A DNA stretch of 64,000 nucleotides from Arthrospiribacter ruber (GTDB taxonomy: Bacteria > Bacteroidota > Bacteroidia > Cytophagales > Cyclobacteriaceae), in NCBI RefSeq assembly GCF_019343195.1, contig NZ_RPHB01000011.1, positions 86,001 to 150,000 on the forward strand. Reading direction: 5' to 3'. The notes under the pieces are model-generated. The model had not been told where the DNA came from. It was given only the letters and a program-made list of their open reading frames with translations, and ran no database searches. Below, piece by piece: positions 1 to 10,022 of this stretch. The position numbers and the translations under genes are program-made. The number at the start of each line of letters is the position of its first letter. The stretch's first letter is position 1.

Positions 1-533
1 CTATTCTGGTTACGGATGTAGGTCAGCATCAGATGATTGCCTGGAGGTATTTTGATTTCAAAACTACTAGAACCCAAGTCACTTCCGGCGGATTGGGTAC
101 TATGGGATTTGCCTTACCAGCTGCTCTTGGAGCACAATTGCACGATTATAAAAAGCAGGTAATCTGCGTAGTAGGGGATGGAGGAATACAGATGACTATC
201 CAGGAATTGGGGACTATCATGCAGACCAAGGCACCTGTGAAAATTGTATTGCTCAACAACAATTATCTCGGTATGGTAAGACAATGGCAACAGCTTTTCT
301 TCGACAAGAGGTATTCCTTTACTGAGCTGGACAACCCTGATTTTATCAAAATAGCAGAAGCTTACAACTTCAAAGCCCGGAAAGTTACCGAAAGAGAAGA
401 TTTGGAAGCTGCGGTAGCAGAAATGCTGGTGCAGGATGGACCTTATTTCCTTGAAGTAGTAGTGGAAAAAGAAGACAACGTGTTTCCGATGATAGCCACT
501 GGCTGTTCAGTAGAAGAAGTAAGGTTAAGCTAA
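1..533 (+). CDS. ilvB: acetolactate synthase large subunit, C-terminal part (5' partial)
   Basis: Catalytic subunit of acetohydroxyacid synthase, which condenses pyruvate with pyruvate or 2-oxobutyrate in the first common step of valine, leucine and isoleucine synthesis. The gene enters from upstream of the window; the frame is open from base 3 and reads ILVTDVGQHQM, a conserved stretch of the family, so the ATG at 33 is internal and not the start. The thiamine-diphosphate/Mg motif begins GDGGIQM and ends in the NNN of LLNNNYLGM, as expected for the C-terminal ThDP domain. Only about 177 residues are visible. It is followed 14 nt later by the regulatory subunit gene, and the whole ilv-leu set runs in one direction with short gaps, so it is almost certainly one operon. 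Confidence 0.95.
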   Translation, partial: ILVTDVGQHQMIAWRYFDFKTTRTQVTSGGLGTMGFALPAALGAQLHDYKKQVICVVGDGGIQMTIQELGTIMQTKAPVKIVLLNNNYLGMVRQWQQLFFDKRYSFTELDNPDFIKIAEAYNFKARKVTEREDLEAAVAEMLVQDGPYFLEVVVEKEDNVFPMIATGCSVEEVRLS

Positions 534-547
534 TTGCAAAAAAGCAC

Positions 548-1057
548 ATGAACAGATACACCATCTTAGTTTATACAGAAAATTTCATTGGTATCCTCAA
601 TAGGATCACCATCATATTTACCCGCAGGGGTATCAATATCAATGCACTTACCGCCTCAGAAAGCCGCTTGGATGGAATTCATAAAATCACCATTGAAGTA
701 ACGGTCACGCCTGAGCAAATAGAGCATCTGGTCAAGCAAATTGAGAAAGTGGTAGATGTGATCAAGGCCTACTATTTTACTGATAACGAGGTAGTATATC
801 AGGAAATAGCGCTGTACAAAATACCTATTGAAAGCCTGGATCCTAGTGTGGAAAAGGTAATCAGGCAGTTCAATGCCCATATAATAGCAGCAGAAAAGGA
901 ATTTGTAGTACTGGAATTTACCGGACATAAAGAGGATACACAGGCTTTGCTAGAAATCCTCAAGCCGTTCAACCTGCTGGAGTTTTCGAGGTCTGGTAGG
1001 GTGGCAATCGCCAAGCCGAAATTTTCGGTCCAAGAGTATTTAAATAATCAAACCTAA
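548..1057 (+). CDS. ilvN: acetolactate synthase small (regulatory) subunit
   Basis: Regulatory subunit that activates the large subunit and usually confers valine feedback control. At 169 residues it is in the normal size range. The N-terminal ACT domain (about residues 1-75) opens with MNRYTILVYTENFIGILNRI and contains RRGININALTASES, the loop that forms the effector site in this family. The C-terminal part (about 80-165) corresponds to the second ACT-like domain. It lies between ilvB (14-nt gap) and ilvC (13-nt gap), the standard order. Nothing unusual is seen in it. Confidence 0.94.
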   Translation: MNRYTILVYTENFIGILNRITIIFTRRGININALTASESRLDGIHKITIEVTVTPEQIEHLVKQIEKVVDVIKAYYFTDNEVVYQEIALYKIPIESLDPSVEKVIRQFNAHIIAAEKEFVVLEFTGHKEDTQALLEILKPFNLLEFSRSGRVAIAKPKFSVQEYLNNQT

Positions 1058-1070
1058 TTAACAATTCACT

Positions 1071-2114
1071 ATGAAACTGAAATTCGGATCAGTAGAAGAA
1101 AATGTGGTTACCAGGGAAGAGTTCCCTTTGGAAAAAGCCAGAGAAGTATTGAAAGATGAAACCATCGCAATTCTAGGATATGGTGTACAGGGTCCAGGTC
1201 AGGCTTTGAACCTTAAAGACAATGGATTTAATGTCATTGTGGGGCAGCGTAAAAACTCCAAAACCTGGGACAAAGCAGTTCAGGACGGATGGGTTCCTGG
1301 AGAAACATTGTTTGAGTTGGAAGAAGCCTGCGAAAAAGGAACCATTCTCCAGTTTCTACTCTCAGATGCTGGTCAGATATCCCTGTGGCCTACTGTCAAA
1401 AAACATTTGAGCAAAGGTAAAGCCCTTTATTTCTCCCATGGCTTTGGAATCACCTACAAAGAAAAGACAGGTATTGTTCCGCCGGATGATGTAGATGTAA
1501 TTCTTGTAGCTCCTAAAGGTTCAGGGACATCCCTTAGAAGGATGTTTGTTGAAGGTAGAGGACTCAATTCCTCTTATGCCATTTATCAGGATGCTACAGG
1601 AAGAGCCAAGGATAGGGTGATCGCACTCGGAATAGGTGTAGGTTCCGGTTACCTTTTCGAAACTGATTTTTACAGGGAAGTGACCTCAGATCTTACTGGT
1701 GAGAGAGGGACATTGATGGGAGCCATACAGGGAATTTTTGCCGCCCAGTATGAAGTATTGCGCGCCAACGGTCATACGCCTTCTGAAGCATTCAATGAAA
1801 CAGTGGAAGAGCTTACACAAAGTTTGATGCCCCTTGTAGCTGAAAATGGAATGGATTGGATGTATGCCAACTGTTCTACTACGGCACAGAGAGGTGCTTT
1901 GGATTGGTGGAAGCCATTTAGGGATGCTACTAAGCCGGTGTTTGAGGACCTGTACAATAGTGTGAAAACCGGACAGGAAGCCCAGAAGTCCATCGACTCT
2001 AACAGCAAATCAGATTACAGAGAAAAGCTTGAAGAGGAATTGAAGGAACTGAGAGAATCAGAAATGTGGCAGGCAGGTGCTACAGTAAGAAAATTAAGAC
2101 CGGAAAATAACTGA
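1071..2114 (+). CDS. ilvC: ketol-acid reductoisomerase
   Basis: Isomerises and reduces 2-acetolactate (or 2-aceto-2-hydroxybutyrate) to the dihydroxy acid, using Mg2+ and a nicotinamide cofactor. The N-terminal Rossmann domain shows [14 protein letters not shown] (about residues 36-49), followed by GQRKNS, whose basic residues suggest NADPH preference. The knotted helical domain carries [21 protein letters not shown] with the acidic metal ligands. The protein is 347 residues, close to the short class I form. The segment [14 protein letters not shown] deviates from the enterobacterial pattern, where Pro-Gly usually follows the Lys-Gly; I take this as a lineage trait. It sits 7 nt upstream of leuA in the same operon. 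Confidence 0.95.
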   Translation: MKLKFGSVEENVVTREEFPLEKAREVLKDETIAILGYGVQGPGQALNLKDNGFNVIVGQRKNSKTWDKAVQDGWVPGETLFELEEACEKGTILQFLLSDAGQISLWPTVKKHLSKGKALYFSHGFGITYKEKTGIVPPDDVDVILVAPKGSGTSLRRMFVEGRGLNSSYAIYQDATGRAKDRVIALGIGVGSGYLFETDFYREVTSDLTGERGTLMGAIQGIFAAQYEVLRANGHTPSEAFNETVEELTQSLMPLVAENGMDWMYANCSTTAQRGALDWWKPFRDATKPVFEDLYNSVKTGQEAQKSIDSNSKSDYREKLEEELKELRESEMWQAGATVRKLRPENN

Positions 2115-2121
2115 TATAATT

Positions 2122-3633
2122 ATGAGTGAAAAGCTATGGATATTCGATACCACGCTCCGTGACGGAGAGCAGGTACCGGGGTGTCAATTGAACACCAAGG
2201 AAAAGATAGTGGTGGCTAAAGCTTTGGAAGAGCTGGGGGTAGATATCATCGAGGCGGGATTTCCAATTTCCAGCCCTGGTGATTTCAATTCCGTATTGGA
2301 AATTTCAAAAGCAGTTTCTAATCCTATCATCTGCGCACTCTCAAGAGCTGTGGAAAAGGATATTGAAGTAGCTGCTGACTCATTGAAATATGCCAAAAAA
2401 GGTAGGATTCACACCGGTATAGGTGTGTCTCCCTACCATATTCAATACAAACTCAGGTCTAATCCTGATGACATTGTAGAAAGAGCTGTAAGAGCAGTGA
2501 AGTATGCCAAGAGTTTTGTGGAGGATGTGGAGTTTTATGCAGAAGATGCCGGTAGGGCAGAGCATGAATTTTTGGCAAGAATAGTGGAAGCAGCAATCAA
2601 AGCCGGAGCCACTGTAGTCAATATTCCTGATACCACCGGATATTGTCTTCCCGAACAATATGGTGCGATCATCAGGTACCTCAAAGAAAATGTAAGCAAT
2701 ATTGACAAAGCCATAATTTCCACCCACTGTCACAATGATCTTGGGATGGCTACCGCCAATACCCTGGCAGGTGTACAGCATGGTGCAAGGCAAGCAGAGC
2801 TCACCATCAATGGAATAGGAGAAAGGGCAGGAAATACCTCTATGGAAGAGGTGGTGATGGCCATCAAATGTCACCATGATATTGATGTGCATACCAATAT
2901 CCGTACGGAAAAAATCTATGAAACCAGCAGGTTGATTTCCAAGCTAATGAATATGCCTGTACAGCCCAACAAGGCTATTGTAGGAAGAAATGCATTTGCC
3001 CATTCTTCAGGTATTCATCAAGATGGAGTATTGAAACACCGTGAAAACTACGAAATCATAGATCCTAAAGAAGTGGGAGTACATGAATCATCCATTGTCC
3101 TTACTGCCAGAAGCGGTAGGGCTGCGTTGAAGTTTCATTTGGACTCTCTAGGGGTAGAGCTTGAAGGAGATGCTCTTAGGGAAGTATATGAGGATTTTCT
3201 TCTTCTGGCTGATTCCAAAAGAGATATTGGACCAAAAGACCTCCTTTCTCTGGTAGGAAAGTATTTGGATGATTCCAGCTTTATAGAGTTGCAAAATGTA
3301 ACCTACGCTTCCAATGGTAATATCAAAGCAGAAGTGAGCCTCAAAATCGGTGAAAAATCCTACAACACGAGTTCTGAAGGCAATGGCCCCGTGGATGCAG
3401 TTTTAAAGGCAATAGAAAAGGTCGTAAAGCCAGACATAGTACTGGAAGAATTTCTGATTCAGGCCATTACGGCAGGAAGTGATGATGTGGCTAAAGTTCA
3501 CATGAGACTCATGCAGGGAGAGAAGCCATACTATGGATTTGCTTCAAATACAGATATCGTGCTGGCTTCGGCCCAGGCTTATGTGGATGCCTTGAACAAA
3601 ATCCCAGTGAAGGACAAAGTGATAGTAGCTTAA
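2122..3633 (+). CDS. leuA: 2-isopropylmalate synthase
   Basis: Condenses acetyl-CoA with 2-oxoisovalerate, the committed step of leucine synthesis. The TIM-barrel catalytic domain begins [16 protein letters not shown] (about residues 8-23), with the Arg-Asp pair of the DRE-TIM superfamily. The metal-binding HxN-type motif is [11 protein letters not shown], and the glycine-rich NGIGERAGN follows. The C-terminal ~120 residues match the LeuA allosteric dimerisation domain that senses leucine. At 503 residues it is full length. Another LeuA-like gene lies 2 kb downstream (5701-7329), so the operon encodes two different Claisen-type synthases. Confidence 0.94.
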   Translation: MSEKLWIFDTTLRDGEQVPGCQLNTKEKIVVAKALEELGVDIIEAGFPISSPGDFNSVLEISKAVSNPIICALSRAVEKDIEVAADSLKYAKKGRIHTGIGVSPYHIQYKLRSNPDDIVERAVRAVKYAKSFVEDVEFYAEDAGRAEHEFLARIVEAAIKAGATVVNIPDTTGYCLPEQYGAIIRYLKENVSNIDKAIISTHCHNDLGMATANTLAGVQHGARQAELTINGIGERAGNTSMEEVVMAIKCHHDIDVHTNIRTEKIYETSRLISKLMNMPVQPNKAIVGRNAFAHSSGIHQDGVLKHRENYEIIDPKEVGVHESSIVLTARSGRAALKFHLDSLGVELEGDALREVYEDFLLLADSKRDIGPKDLLSLVGKYLDDSSFIELQNVTYASNGNIKAEVSLKIGEKSYNTSSEGNGPVDAVLKAIEKVVKPDIVLEEFLIQAITAGSDDVAKVHMRLMQGEKPYYGFASNTDIVLASAQAYVDALNKIPVKDKVIVA

Positions 3634-3639
3634 CAGACG

Positions 3640-5037
3640 ATGGAAAAGAAAACATTATTCGATAAAATTTGGGATGCCCATGTGGTCAAGTCAGTACCAG
3701 CAGGACCTGATGTATTCTTCATTGATAAACATTTTATACATGAGGTGACGAGTCCAGTGGCTTTCCTCAATCTGGAAAAAAGAGGTGTCAGCGTACTTTA
3801 TCCGGAGAGGACAGTCGCTACTCCGGATCACAATGTGCCCACAGTGGACCAGGATAAGACCATAAAGGACAAGCTTTCCAGAATGCAGGTAGAAAAGCTA
3901 AGGGAAAACTGTAAGAAATATGATATAGAGCTTCATGACCTTGGTACTGATCATCATGGTATAGTACATGTCATTGGTCCAGAACTTGGGATTACCCAGC
4001 CAGGCATGACCATTGTATGTGGAGACAGCCATACCTCCACCCACGGAGCATTCGGTGCGATTGCTTTTGGAATTGGTACTTCAGAAGTAGAAATGGTATT
4101 GGCTACCCAATGTATCATGCAGAGTAAGCCAAAGAAAATGAGGATTACTGTGGATGGTGAATTGGGACAAGGAGTGACCAGTAAGGATATTATTCTTTAT
4201 ATCATTTCTAAAATCACCGCTGCAGGTGCTACCGGTTACTTTGTAGAGTATGCCGGCTCGGCATTCAGAAACCTTAGCATGGAAGCCCGTATGACGGTCT
4301 GTAATATGAGTATAGAGATGGGAGCCCGGGGGGGATTGATAGCGCCGGATCAGACTACCTTTGATTATTTGAAAGGGAAAAGATACGCACCAAAAGGTGA
4401 GGCTTGGGATAGAGCGGTAGCTGAATGGACGGCACTTCAAACGGATGAAGGCGCTGTTTTTGAAAAAGAATACAATTTCGACGCGGCTGATATCGAACCT
4501 ATGATCACTTATGGTACCAATCCGGGCATGGGGATTAAGATCAAGGACCTTATACCCACCGACGAAGGATTGGAAGGAAGTAACAAGAAATCCTTTTTGA
4601 AGTCTCTGGACTACATGGGATTTGCCCCGGGAGAAGCCATCAAGGGAAAAGTAGTGGATTATGTGTTTGTCGGAAGCTGTACCAACGGCAGGATAGAAGA
4701 CATCAGGGCAGTAGCCAATTTTGTAAAAGGCAAGAAAAAAGCAGATAATATTACCGCTTGGATAGTACCAGGATCCAGAGAAGTAGAAAAGCTGGCATCC
4801 GAGGAAGGCCTTGTACAGATATTGGAGGAAGCAGGGTTTCAGTTGAGACAACCAGGATGTTCGGCCTGTCTGGCAATGAATGATGATAAAATTCCTTCCG
4901 GTAAATATGCCGTATCTACATCCAATAGGAATTTTGAAGGAAGGCAAGGGCCTGGAGCCAGGACTTTGCTTGCCAGTCCTCTGACTGTAGCAGCAGTCGC
5001 TGTAACAGGCAAAATAACCGATCCAAGGGAAGTTTAA
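3640..5037 (+). CDS. leuC: 3-isopropylmalate dehydratase large subunit
   Basis: Iron-sulfur aconitase-family subunit that, with LeuD, converts 2-isopropylmalate to 3-isopropylmalate. The expected three cysteine ligands of a [4Fe-4S] cluster are visible in VGSCTNGR and in [11 protein letters not shown]. Other family signatures are [19 protein letters not shown] in the N-terminal part and [20 protein letters not shown] near the end. The length of 465 residues is standard. It starts 6 nt after leuA and is followed by leuD 18 nt later. The same enzyme can also act on citramalate in organisms that make isoleucine by the citramalate route, which matters for the LeuA-like gene downstream. Confidence 0.95.
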   Translation: MEKKTLFDKIWDAHVVKSVPAGPDVFFIDKHFIHEVTSPVAFLNLEKRGVSVLYPERTVATPDHNVPTVDQDKTIKDKLSRMQVEKLRENCKKYDIELHDLGTDHHGIVHVIGPELGITQPGMTIVCGDSHTSTHGAFGAIAFGIGTSEVEMVLATQCIMQSKPKKMRITVDGELGQGVTSKDIILYIISKITAAGATGYFVEYAGSAFRNLSMEARMTVCNMSIEMGARGGLIAPDQTTFDYLKGKRYAPKGEAWDRAVAEWTALQTDEGAVFEKEYNFDAADIEPMITYGTNPGMGIKIKDLIPTDEGLEGSNKKSFLKSLDYMGFAPGEAIKGKVVDYVFVGSCTNGRIEDIRAVANFVKGKKKADNITAWIVPGSREVEKLASEEGLVQILEEAGFQLRQPGCSACLAMNDDKIPSGKYAVSTSNRNFEGRQGPGARTLLASPLTVAAVAVTGKITDPREV

Positions 5038-5055
5038 TCATTCAAAAAGAAAAAA

Positions 5056-5646
5056 ATGGCTTACGATAAATTTAATGTATTGACCAGCACTGTAGTACCA
5101 CTACCAGCAGAAAATGTGGATACAGATCAGATCATTCCTGCAAGGTTCCTAAAGGCTACTGAAAGGGAGGGTTTTGGTGATAACCTTTTTAGGGATTGGC
5201 GCTATGATGTGGAAGGCAATCCTAAGAAAGATTTTGTCCTGAACGATTCTACCTACAACGGTAAAATCTTATTGGCCGGGAAAAATTTCGGATCAGGTTC
5301 CAGTAGAGAACATGCTGTTTGGGCGCTCTATGATTATGGATTCCGATGTGTGGTATCCTCTTTTTTTGCGGATATTTTCAAAAATAATTGTCTAAACATT
5401 GGTGTACTGCCTGTGACCATAAGTCCGGAATTTGCCGAAGTACTCTTTGAAGCGGTGGAGAGTGATCCTAAGACAGAAATTGAAGTCGATATCGATAAGC
5501 AGACAATCACACTTTTGTCAAGTGGTCAGTCCGAATCATTTGACATCAATGCTTACAAAAAGCAAAACATGAAAAATGGATTTGACGATATTGATTATCT
5601 GCTGAACATCAAGTCTGATATCACTGAGTTTGCCAAATCCCGATAA
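5056..5646 (+). CDS. leuD: 3-isopropylmalate dehydratase small subunit
   Basis: Swivel-domain partner of LeuC. The hallmark loop NFGSGSSREHAVWALYDYG (about residues 77-95) carries the substrate-recognition region, and NVDTDQIIPARFL lies near the N-terminus. At 196 residues it is a normal LeuD. The start is the ATG at 5056, preceded by an A-rich stretch and 18 nt after leuC. After its stop there is a 54-nt gap holding a 7-nt-phased repeat before the next synthase gene, the longest gap inside this operon. Confidence 0.95.
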   Translation: MAYDKFNVLTSTVVPLPAENVDTDQIIPARFLKATEREGFGDNLFRDWRYDVEGNPKKDFVLNDSTYNGKILLAGKNFGSGSSREHAVWALYDYGFRCVVSSFFADIFKNNCLNIGVLPVTISPEFAEVLFEAVESDPKTEIEVDIDKQTITLLSSGQSESFDINAYKKQNMKNGFDDIDYLLNIKSDITEFAKSR

Positions 5647-5658
5647 AATACAGATACT

Positions 5659-5700
5659 AAATCGTACACCGTAACACGTATATCGTAATTCGTAATTCAA
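5659..5700 (+). repeat. heptad-phased CGT repeat between leuD and the second LeuA-like gene
   Basis: The trinucleotide CGT occurs at 5663, 5670, 5677, 5684 and 5691, exactly every 7 nt, with variable bases between; the last two units read TATCGTAATTCGTAATTC. The block fills almost the whole gap and ends right before the ATG at 5701. The same CGT/ACG heptad phasing recurs as an inverted pair at 21432-21481. Function unknown. Confidence 0.7.
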
Positions 5701-7329
5701 ATGGGGCATTATAGAAAAATAGAAATCATGGATACCACCCTCAGGGATGGTGAACAGACTTCGGGTGTTTCTTTTTTGCCCTCAGAAAAACTTCAGATTG
5801 CAAAGCTGCTGCTGGAAGAGTTGAGGGTAGATAGGATAGAAGTGGCATCGGCCAGGGTGTCAGAAGGTGAGATGGAAGGTGTGTCTAAAATCACCCAGTG
5901 GGCCTCCGAAAAAGGATTCATTGATAGGGTTGAAGTCTTGGGCTTTGTGGATGCTCCTGCTTCTGTAGATTGGATTACTGCTGCAGGCGGTAAGGTGATG
6001 AATCTCTTGACAAAAGGTTCTCTCAACCACCTGACTCATCAGCTTCGAAAGACCCCCGAGGAACATTTTGAGGATATTCGGAAAAATATTGCCTATGCAG
6101 AAAGCAAAGGTATCACGGTGAATGTCTACCTGGAAGACTGGTCCAACGGAATGCGCAATTCCACGGAGTATACTATGGACCTGATTTCCTTCCTTTCGGG
6201 CTTGTCGGTAAGGAGGATTATGCTGCCGGATACCTTGGGCTTGCTAAATCCAAGAGAAGTCAGTCATTTTGTGAAGTTGATCACCACAGAGTTTCCCGAT
6301 ACCCATTTTGATTTTCATGCCCACAATGATTACGATCTCTCTGTAGCCAATGTATTGGAAGCCATATACAACGGTATCAATGGCATACATACTACAGTCA
6401 ATGGTCTGGGAGAGAGGGCCGGAAATGCTCCTTTGGAATCTGTGATCGCAGTGCTAAAGGACTTCACGGATTTCAGATTGAATATCAAAGAAAATAAAAT
6501 ATTCAGGGTCAGTAAGTTGGTGGAGCAGTTTTCAGGCCAGCATATCCCAGCCAACAAGCCTGTAGTCGGAGAAAATGTCTTTACCCAGACAGCTGGTATC
6601 CATGCCGATGGGGACAATAAAAAGAACCTATATTTCAATGATCTTTTGCCGGAACGATTTGGTCGTCAGAGGAAGTATGCTTTGGGGAAAACTTCCGGTA
6701 AGGCCAATATTGTCAAAAACCTGCAAGAGTTAGGCATATCACTGGAACCTGAGGAACTTACTAAAGTAACCCAGAGAATCATCGAACTTGGGGATAAAAA
6801 GGAAAGGGTCACTACAGAGGATTTGCCCTATATCATATCTGATGTGCTTCAGAATAACTCTATTTCACATGATATTTTTATTGAAGGATACAGCCTGAGC
6901 CATTCCAAAGGACTGAAACCAAGTGTTCAGCTTAAAATGAACGTGCATGGGGAAAGCTATGAAGAGGGAGGCTCTGGTGATGGACAGTATGATGCATTTA
7001 TGCAGGCCTTGAAGAAGATTTACAAATCTATCAAGCTTCCCTTGCCTAAGCTGATCAATTACCACGTGACCATCCCACCAGGAGGTAAGACGGATGCATT
7101 TGTGGAAACAGTGATCACTTGGGATTTTGGGAGGATTTTCAAAACCAAAGGATTGGACAGTGACCAAACCGTAGCCGCTATGAAGGCTACAGAAAAAATG
7201 CTTAACATCATTGATAAAATGACTGATAGGCCTAGCGGGAATGAGATGTCAAATAATGAAATAAAAGATAACCCAGAACAAGAAAACAACAGTTTTTATG
7301 GAAATGAATATCGCGCTTTTGCCGGGTGA
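5701..7329 (+). CDS. LeuA-like acyltransferase (second 2-isopropylmalate synthase or citramalate synthase type)
   Basis: A second DRE-TIM Claisen condensation enzyme. It begins [17 protein letters not shown] (about residues 9-25), carries the metal-binding [11 protein letters not shown] and the glycine motif NGLGERAGN, and has a C-terminal LeuA-type regulatory domain (about 395-515). It is clearly diverged from the leuA at 2122-3633 (for example [16 protein letters not shown] in place of [16 protein letters not shown]) and is 542 residues long with a polar extension. Family members are annotated as alpha-isopropylmalate synthase or (R)-citramalate synthase; the latter would use LeuCD and LeuB to make 2-oxobutyrate for isoleucine. 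The substrate cannot be read from sequence alone. Its 3' end overlaps leuB by 32 nt. Confidence 0.8.
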   Translation: MGHYRKIEIMDTTLRDGEQTSGVSFLPSEKLQIAKLLLEELRVDRIEVASARVSEGEMEGVSKITQWASEKGFIDRVEVLGFVDAPASVDWITAAGGKVMNLLTKGSLNHLTHQLRKTPEEHFEDIRKNIAYAESKGITVNVYLEDWSNGMRNSTEYTMDLISFLSGLSVRRIMLPDTLGLLNPREVSHFVKLITTEFPDTHFDFHAHNDYDLSVANVLEAIYNGINGIHTTVNGLGERAGNAPLESVIAVLKDFTDFRLNIKENKIFRVSKLVEQFSGQHIPANKPVVGENVFTQTAGIHADGDNKKNLYFNDLLPERFGRQRKYALGKTSGKANIVKNLQELGISLEPEELTKVTQRIIELGDKKERVTTEDLPYIISDVLQNNSISHDIFIEGYSLSHSKGLKPSVQLKMNVHGESYEEGGSGDGQYDAFMQALKKIYKSIKLPLPKLINYHVTIPPGGKTDAFVETVITWDFGRIFKTKGLDSDQTVAAMKATEKMLNIIDKMTDRPSGNEMSNNEIKDNPEQENNSFYGNEYRAFAG

Positions 7330-8359
7330 TGGAATAGGCCCTGAGGTGATAGCCCAAGCAGTAAAAGTAGTAAAAGCAGTAGGAGAAAAATTCGGGCACA
7401 AAATTTCTTTTGAAGAAGCTGTGGTCGGCGCTACAGCCATTGATAAGACAGGTGATCCGTACCCTGACAGCACACATGAAGTATGCCTAAGAGGAGACGC
7501 GGTTCTTTTCGGTGCCATCGGAGACCCTAAGTATGACAATGATCCAAAAGCAAAAGTAAGACCGGAACAAGGCCTACTAAGAATGAGACAAAAACTCGGA
7601 CTTTTCGCAAATGTACGTCCTACTTTCACATTCCCCTCTTTGGTGCACAAGTCTCCTCTTAAGTTGGAGAGGGTGGATGGAGTTGATTTTGTCTTTTTTC
7701 GCGAATTGACTGGTGGGGTTTACTTTGGTGAGCCAAGAGGAAGAAATGAGCAGGGGACCAAGGCTTTTGATACCAATGTCTATTCCAAGGAGGAAATTAC
7801 CAGACTTGCCAGGATGGGTTTTGAAGCAGCTCAAAAACGGAGAAAGTTATTGACCTGTGTGGACAAGGCCAATGTCATGGCAACCTCAAGACTGTGGAGG
7901 GAAACGGTTCAGGAGCTGGCGGGAGAGTATCCTGATGTCAAAGTCGAGTATGAATTTGTGGATGCTGTGGCCATGAGATTGATACAATGGCCAAAAGCCT
8001 ATGATGTCCTGATTACCGAAAATCTTTTCGGGGACATTTTGACAGATGAGGCTTCCGTAATTTCAGGCTCAATGGGATTGATGCCTTCGGCTTCCTTAGG
8101 TACTGAAAACAAGCTTTTTGAACCTATCCATGGATCTTACCCGCAGGCTGCAGGTAAGGATATCGCCAATCCATTGGCTACGGTATTGTCCGCAGCGATG
8201 ATGTTCGAATACGCATTTGATTTAAAAGAAGAGGCTCAAGCCATTTCAGATGTAGTGAATAAATCTTTGGCTGAGGGAGTGGTCACAGAAGATATTGCTG
8301 AAGGTGGGAAGGCCTATAAAACCTCAGAAGTAGGAGATTGGCTCGCTGCAAATATTTGA
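7298..8359 (+). CDS. leuB: 3-isopropylmalate dehydrogenase
   Basis: NAD-dependent oxidative decarboxylation of 3-isopropylmalate, the last leucine-specific dehydrogenase step. The N-terminus [16 protein letters not shown] is diagnostic; [22 protein letters not shown] carries the substrate-binding arginines; [20 protein letters not shown] is the cofactor-binding region. The 353-residue length is normal. Two in-frame starts are possible, ATG at 7298 or ATG at 7304; both lie inside the end of the preceding gene, so translation is probably coupled. The final codons and downstream bases contain the direct repeat CAAATATTTGAT twice (8349-8360, 8362-8373). Confidence 0.95.
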   Translation: MEMNIALLPGDGIGPEVIAQAVKVVKAVGEKFGHKISFEEAVVGATAIDKTGDPYPDSTHEVCLRGDAVLFGAIGDPKYDNDPKAKVRPEQGLLRMRQKLGLFANVRPTFTFPSLVHKSPLKLERVDGVDFVFFRELTGGVYFGEPRGRNEQGTKAFDTNVYSKEEITRLARMGFEAAQKRRKLLTCVDKANVMATSRLWRETVQELAGEYPDVKVEYEFVDAVAMRLIQWPKAYDVLITENLFGDILTDEASVISGSMGLMPSASLGTENKLFEPIHGSYPQAAGKDIANPLATVLSAAMMFEYAFDLKEEAQAISDVVNKSLAEGVVTEDIAEGGKAYKTSEVGDWLAANI

Positions 8360-8388
8360 TACAAATATTTGATTTAGTGAACACCACT

Positions 8389-8427
8389 ATCCTGTCAGGC
8401 CCTGCTTGGCAGGATTTTATTTTTTGG
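8389..8427. terminator. hairpin after leuB, between convergent operons
   Basis: ATCCTGTCA (8389-8397) pairs with TGGCAGGAT (8407-8415) with one G-T pair, and is followed by TTTTATTTTTT. It most likely ends the ilv-leu operon on the plus strand. The minus-strand polysaccharide operon also ends nearby (8478), so it may act on both. Confidence 0.7.
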
Positions 8428-8477
8428 GAGTACTTTATTCTGGTTTTTGAAGAAGTATACTTTTTGAGATAGGGAGA

Positions 8478-10022
8478 TTAAAGTGGTTTAATTTGGTGAA
8501 TTTCAAGAAATTCATTTTCGAAGAGCAGTCGAAGCTCTGGTTTTTGTCCCATTGTTTCCAACCTTTTTAAAGAAATAGCCACTAGGTCGTCTAAATGTAG
8601 CCTGTGGTGGCTTTTGGTCACAATTAGGTAGTCTGCGTAAAGTTCCGGGTGTTGGAGTGCTTGCTGAAAACTAGGGCTGAAATGTCCTTCCCAATCATAA
8701 GTGTCAGGAACCCCTGTCAATTCTGCAAAAAATATAGCATCATCTACCAGAATTCTGCCCGCTGGAAGCTTTCGTGTGACTTCCTTGACCTCTGATATAC
8801 TATTAAGCAACGCGGACTCTTGTGGTGATTTGAAAGTAGACAAAAACCTGCTTTCAGTGGCCACAGGAGTGATTTCAAAGTACAATAATTTAAAGGCCAA
8901 AGAAAGAAAGATCAATGCCACAAGAGGGAAAGGGACAGGCATTTTTTTCTCTTTGTTTCTTGATGCTGACAAAGTGCCTGAGGCTGCAATAGCTGCCCCA
9001 GTCATCATGCTTAAGAAGTTAAGATTTAAGTTGTTGAGTGTGTCATTTCTAACTTGACTGAAAGCAAAAAACAATACCAGGGTAAGTAAGAAGGACTTTT
9101 CCGTCATATTTTCCGTCACAAAAATCTGATAGATCAAAAATATGGAAAGCAAGAAGAAAAGGGCTAGGTATTGTACATCTCCGATATAGGGTAAAATATA
9201 TATTAGGTCATCTTTAAATGGAAGCAGGTTGGAGTAGGCAGTCCAAGTTGTTGTTGGGCTGAATAGAAAGTAGAAGAAGCTGCCACCAAAGACCCAGTTG
9301 AGCAACAAAAAGGTGATTAAGGCAGAAATTGGTATAAACAGTACGACGATTATTGAAGAGAAAAATGATCCGAAGAATTTACGTCTTTGGGAATCATTGC
9401 TGAAGATCATAGATGCTCGGGAATAGAAGCTACCCGAAATTCCCTTGGCTTTAAAAAAAGAAACGAAGAAGAATACAGGAATGAGTATCAGGAGAAGCTG
9501 AAGCAGTTTGGGATCCAGCAAGAAAAACATTCCCAAAAGTATACTGATCAGTGTCAAATGGTATACCGAGTAAGTTTGGGTATACTTGAATAGTAGTCTG
9601 AAAAAAACAAAGTAAAAAATAAGATAAAAACCAAGACTGCCACCGGAAACAGCTCCATACCAGATCACAGGGCTCAATAGCAAGTAAAATACCATGATGG
9701 GTGAAATGGTTTGGCCTTTTACAGATTTATGGATCATGTGGTTGGTGAGGGCGCCTACCAGAAATGCATTTACCACAAAAGTAGCCTGAACCGCACTTGT
9801 GAACCCAAAGACCAGACTGCTCAAAAAAAGTAAGGCCGGAGAAGTAAAATAAAACGTGTTAACCAGACTGTCACTGTATTTGTGAAATATGATTTTTTTG
9901 TATTCCAGAAAATAGGCTTCCAGATTGAAAAAGCCTCTGCTTTGCAGCCAGTAAGCGGCATAGAGGTAGATGGCACTGATAAGCAACCAGGTCAAAACAT
10001 AAATTAGCCTTTTCACCATCAT
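8478..10022 (-). CDS. polytopic membrane protein of the polysaccharide operon, GT-C-like
   Basis: A 514-residue protein with about ten hydrophobic segments (from residue ~5 to ~385), followed by a soluble C-terminal part of about 120 residues. The arrangement resembles GT-C-fold lipid-linked glycosyltransferases, but I cannot point to a definite catalytic acidic motif in the first loop, so this is a fold-level suggestion. The soluble tail contains ILVDDAIFFAELTG and YADYLIVTKSHH. Its start overlaps the stop of the upstream synthase gene by 4 nt (ATGA), making it the last gene of the polysaccharide operon. A role as flippase, modifying enzyme or assembly factor is equally possible. Confidence is high that it is a gene and low for function. 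Confidence 0.6.
   Translation of the reverse strand: MMVKRLIYVLTWLLISAIYLYAAYWLQSRGFFNLEAYFLEYKKIIFHKYSDSLVNTFYFTSPALLFLSSLVFGFTSAVQATFVVNAFLVGALTNHMIHKSVKGQTISPIMVFYLLLSPVIWYGAVSGGSLGFYLIFYFVFFRLLFKYTQTYSVYHLTLISILLGMFFLLDPKLLQLLLILIPVFFFVSFFKAKGISGSFYSRASMIFSNDSQRRKFFGSFFSSIIVVLFIPISALITFLLLNWVFGGSFFYFLFSPTTTWTAYSNLLPFKDDLIYILPYIGDVQYLALFFLLSIFLIYQIFVTENMTEKSFLLTLVLFFAFSQVRNDTLNNLNLNFLSMMTGAAIAASGTLSASRNKEKKMPVPFPLVALIFLSLAFKLLYFEITPVATESRFLSTFKSPQESALLNSISEVKEVTRKLPAGRILVDDAIFFAELTGVPDTYDWEGHFSPSFQQALQHPELYADYLIVTKSHHRLHLDDLVAISLKRLETMGQKPELRLLFENEFLEIHQIKPL

Noticed and set aside
4081..4947. 288-codon open frame on the minus strand inside leuC
   Set aside because: Lies entirely within a well-conserved gene on the other strand; composition is cysteine/serine/histidine-rich, as in antisense shadows.
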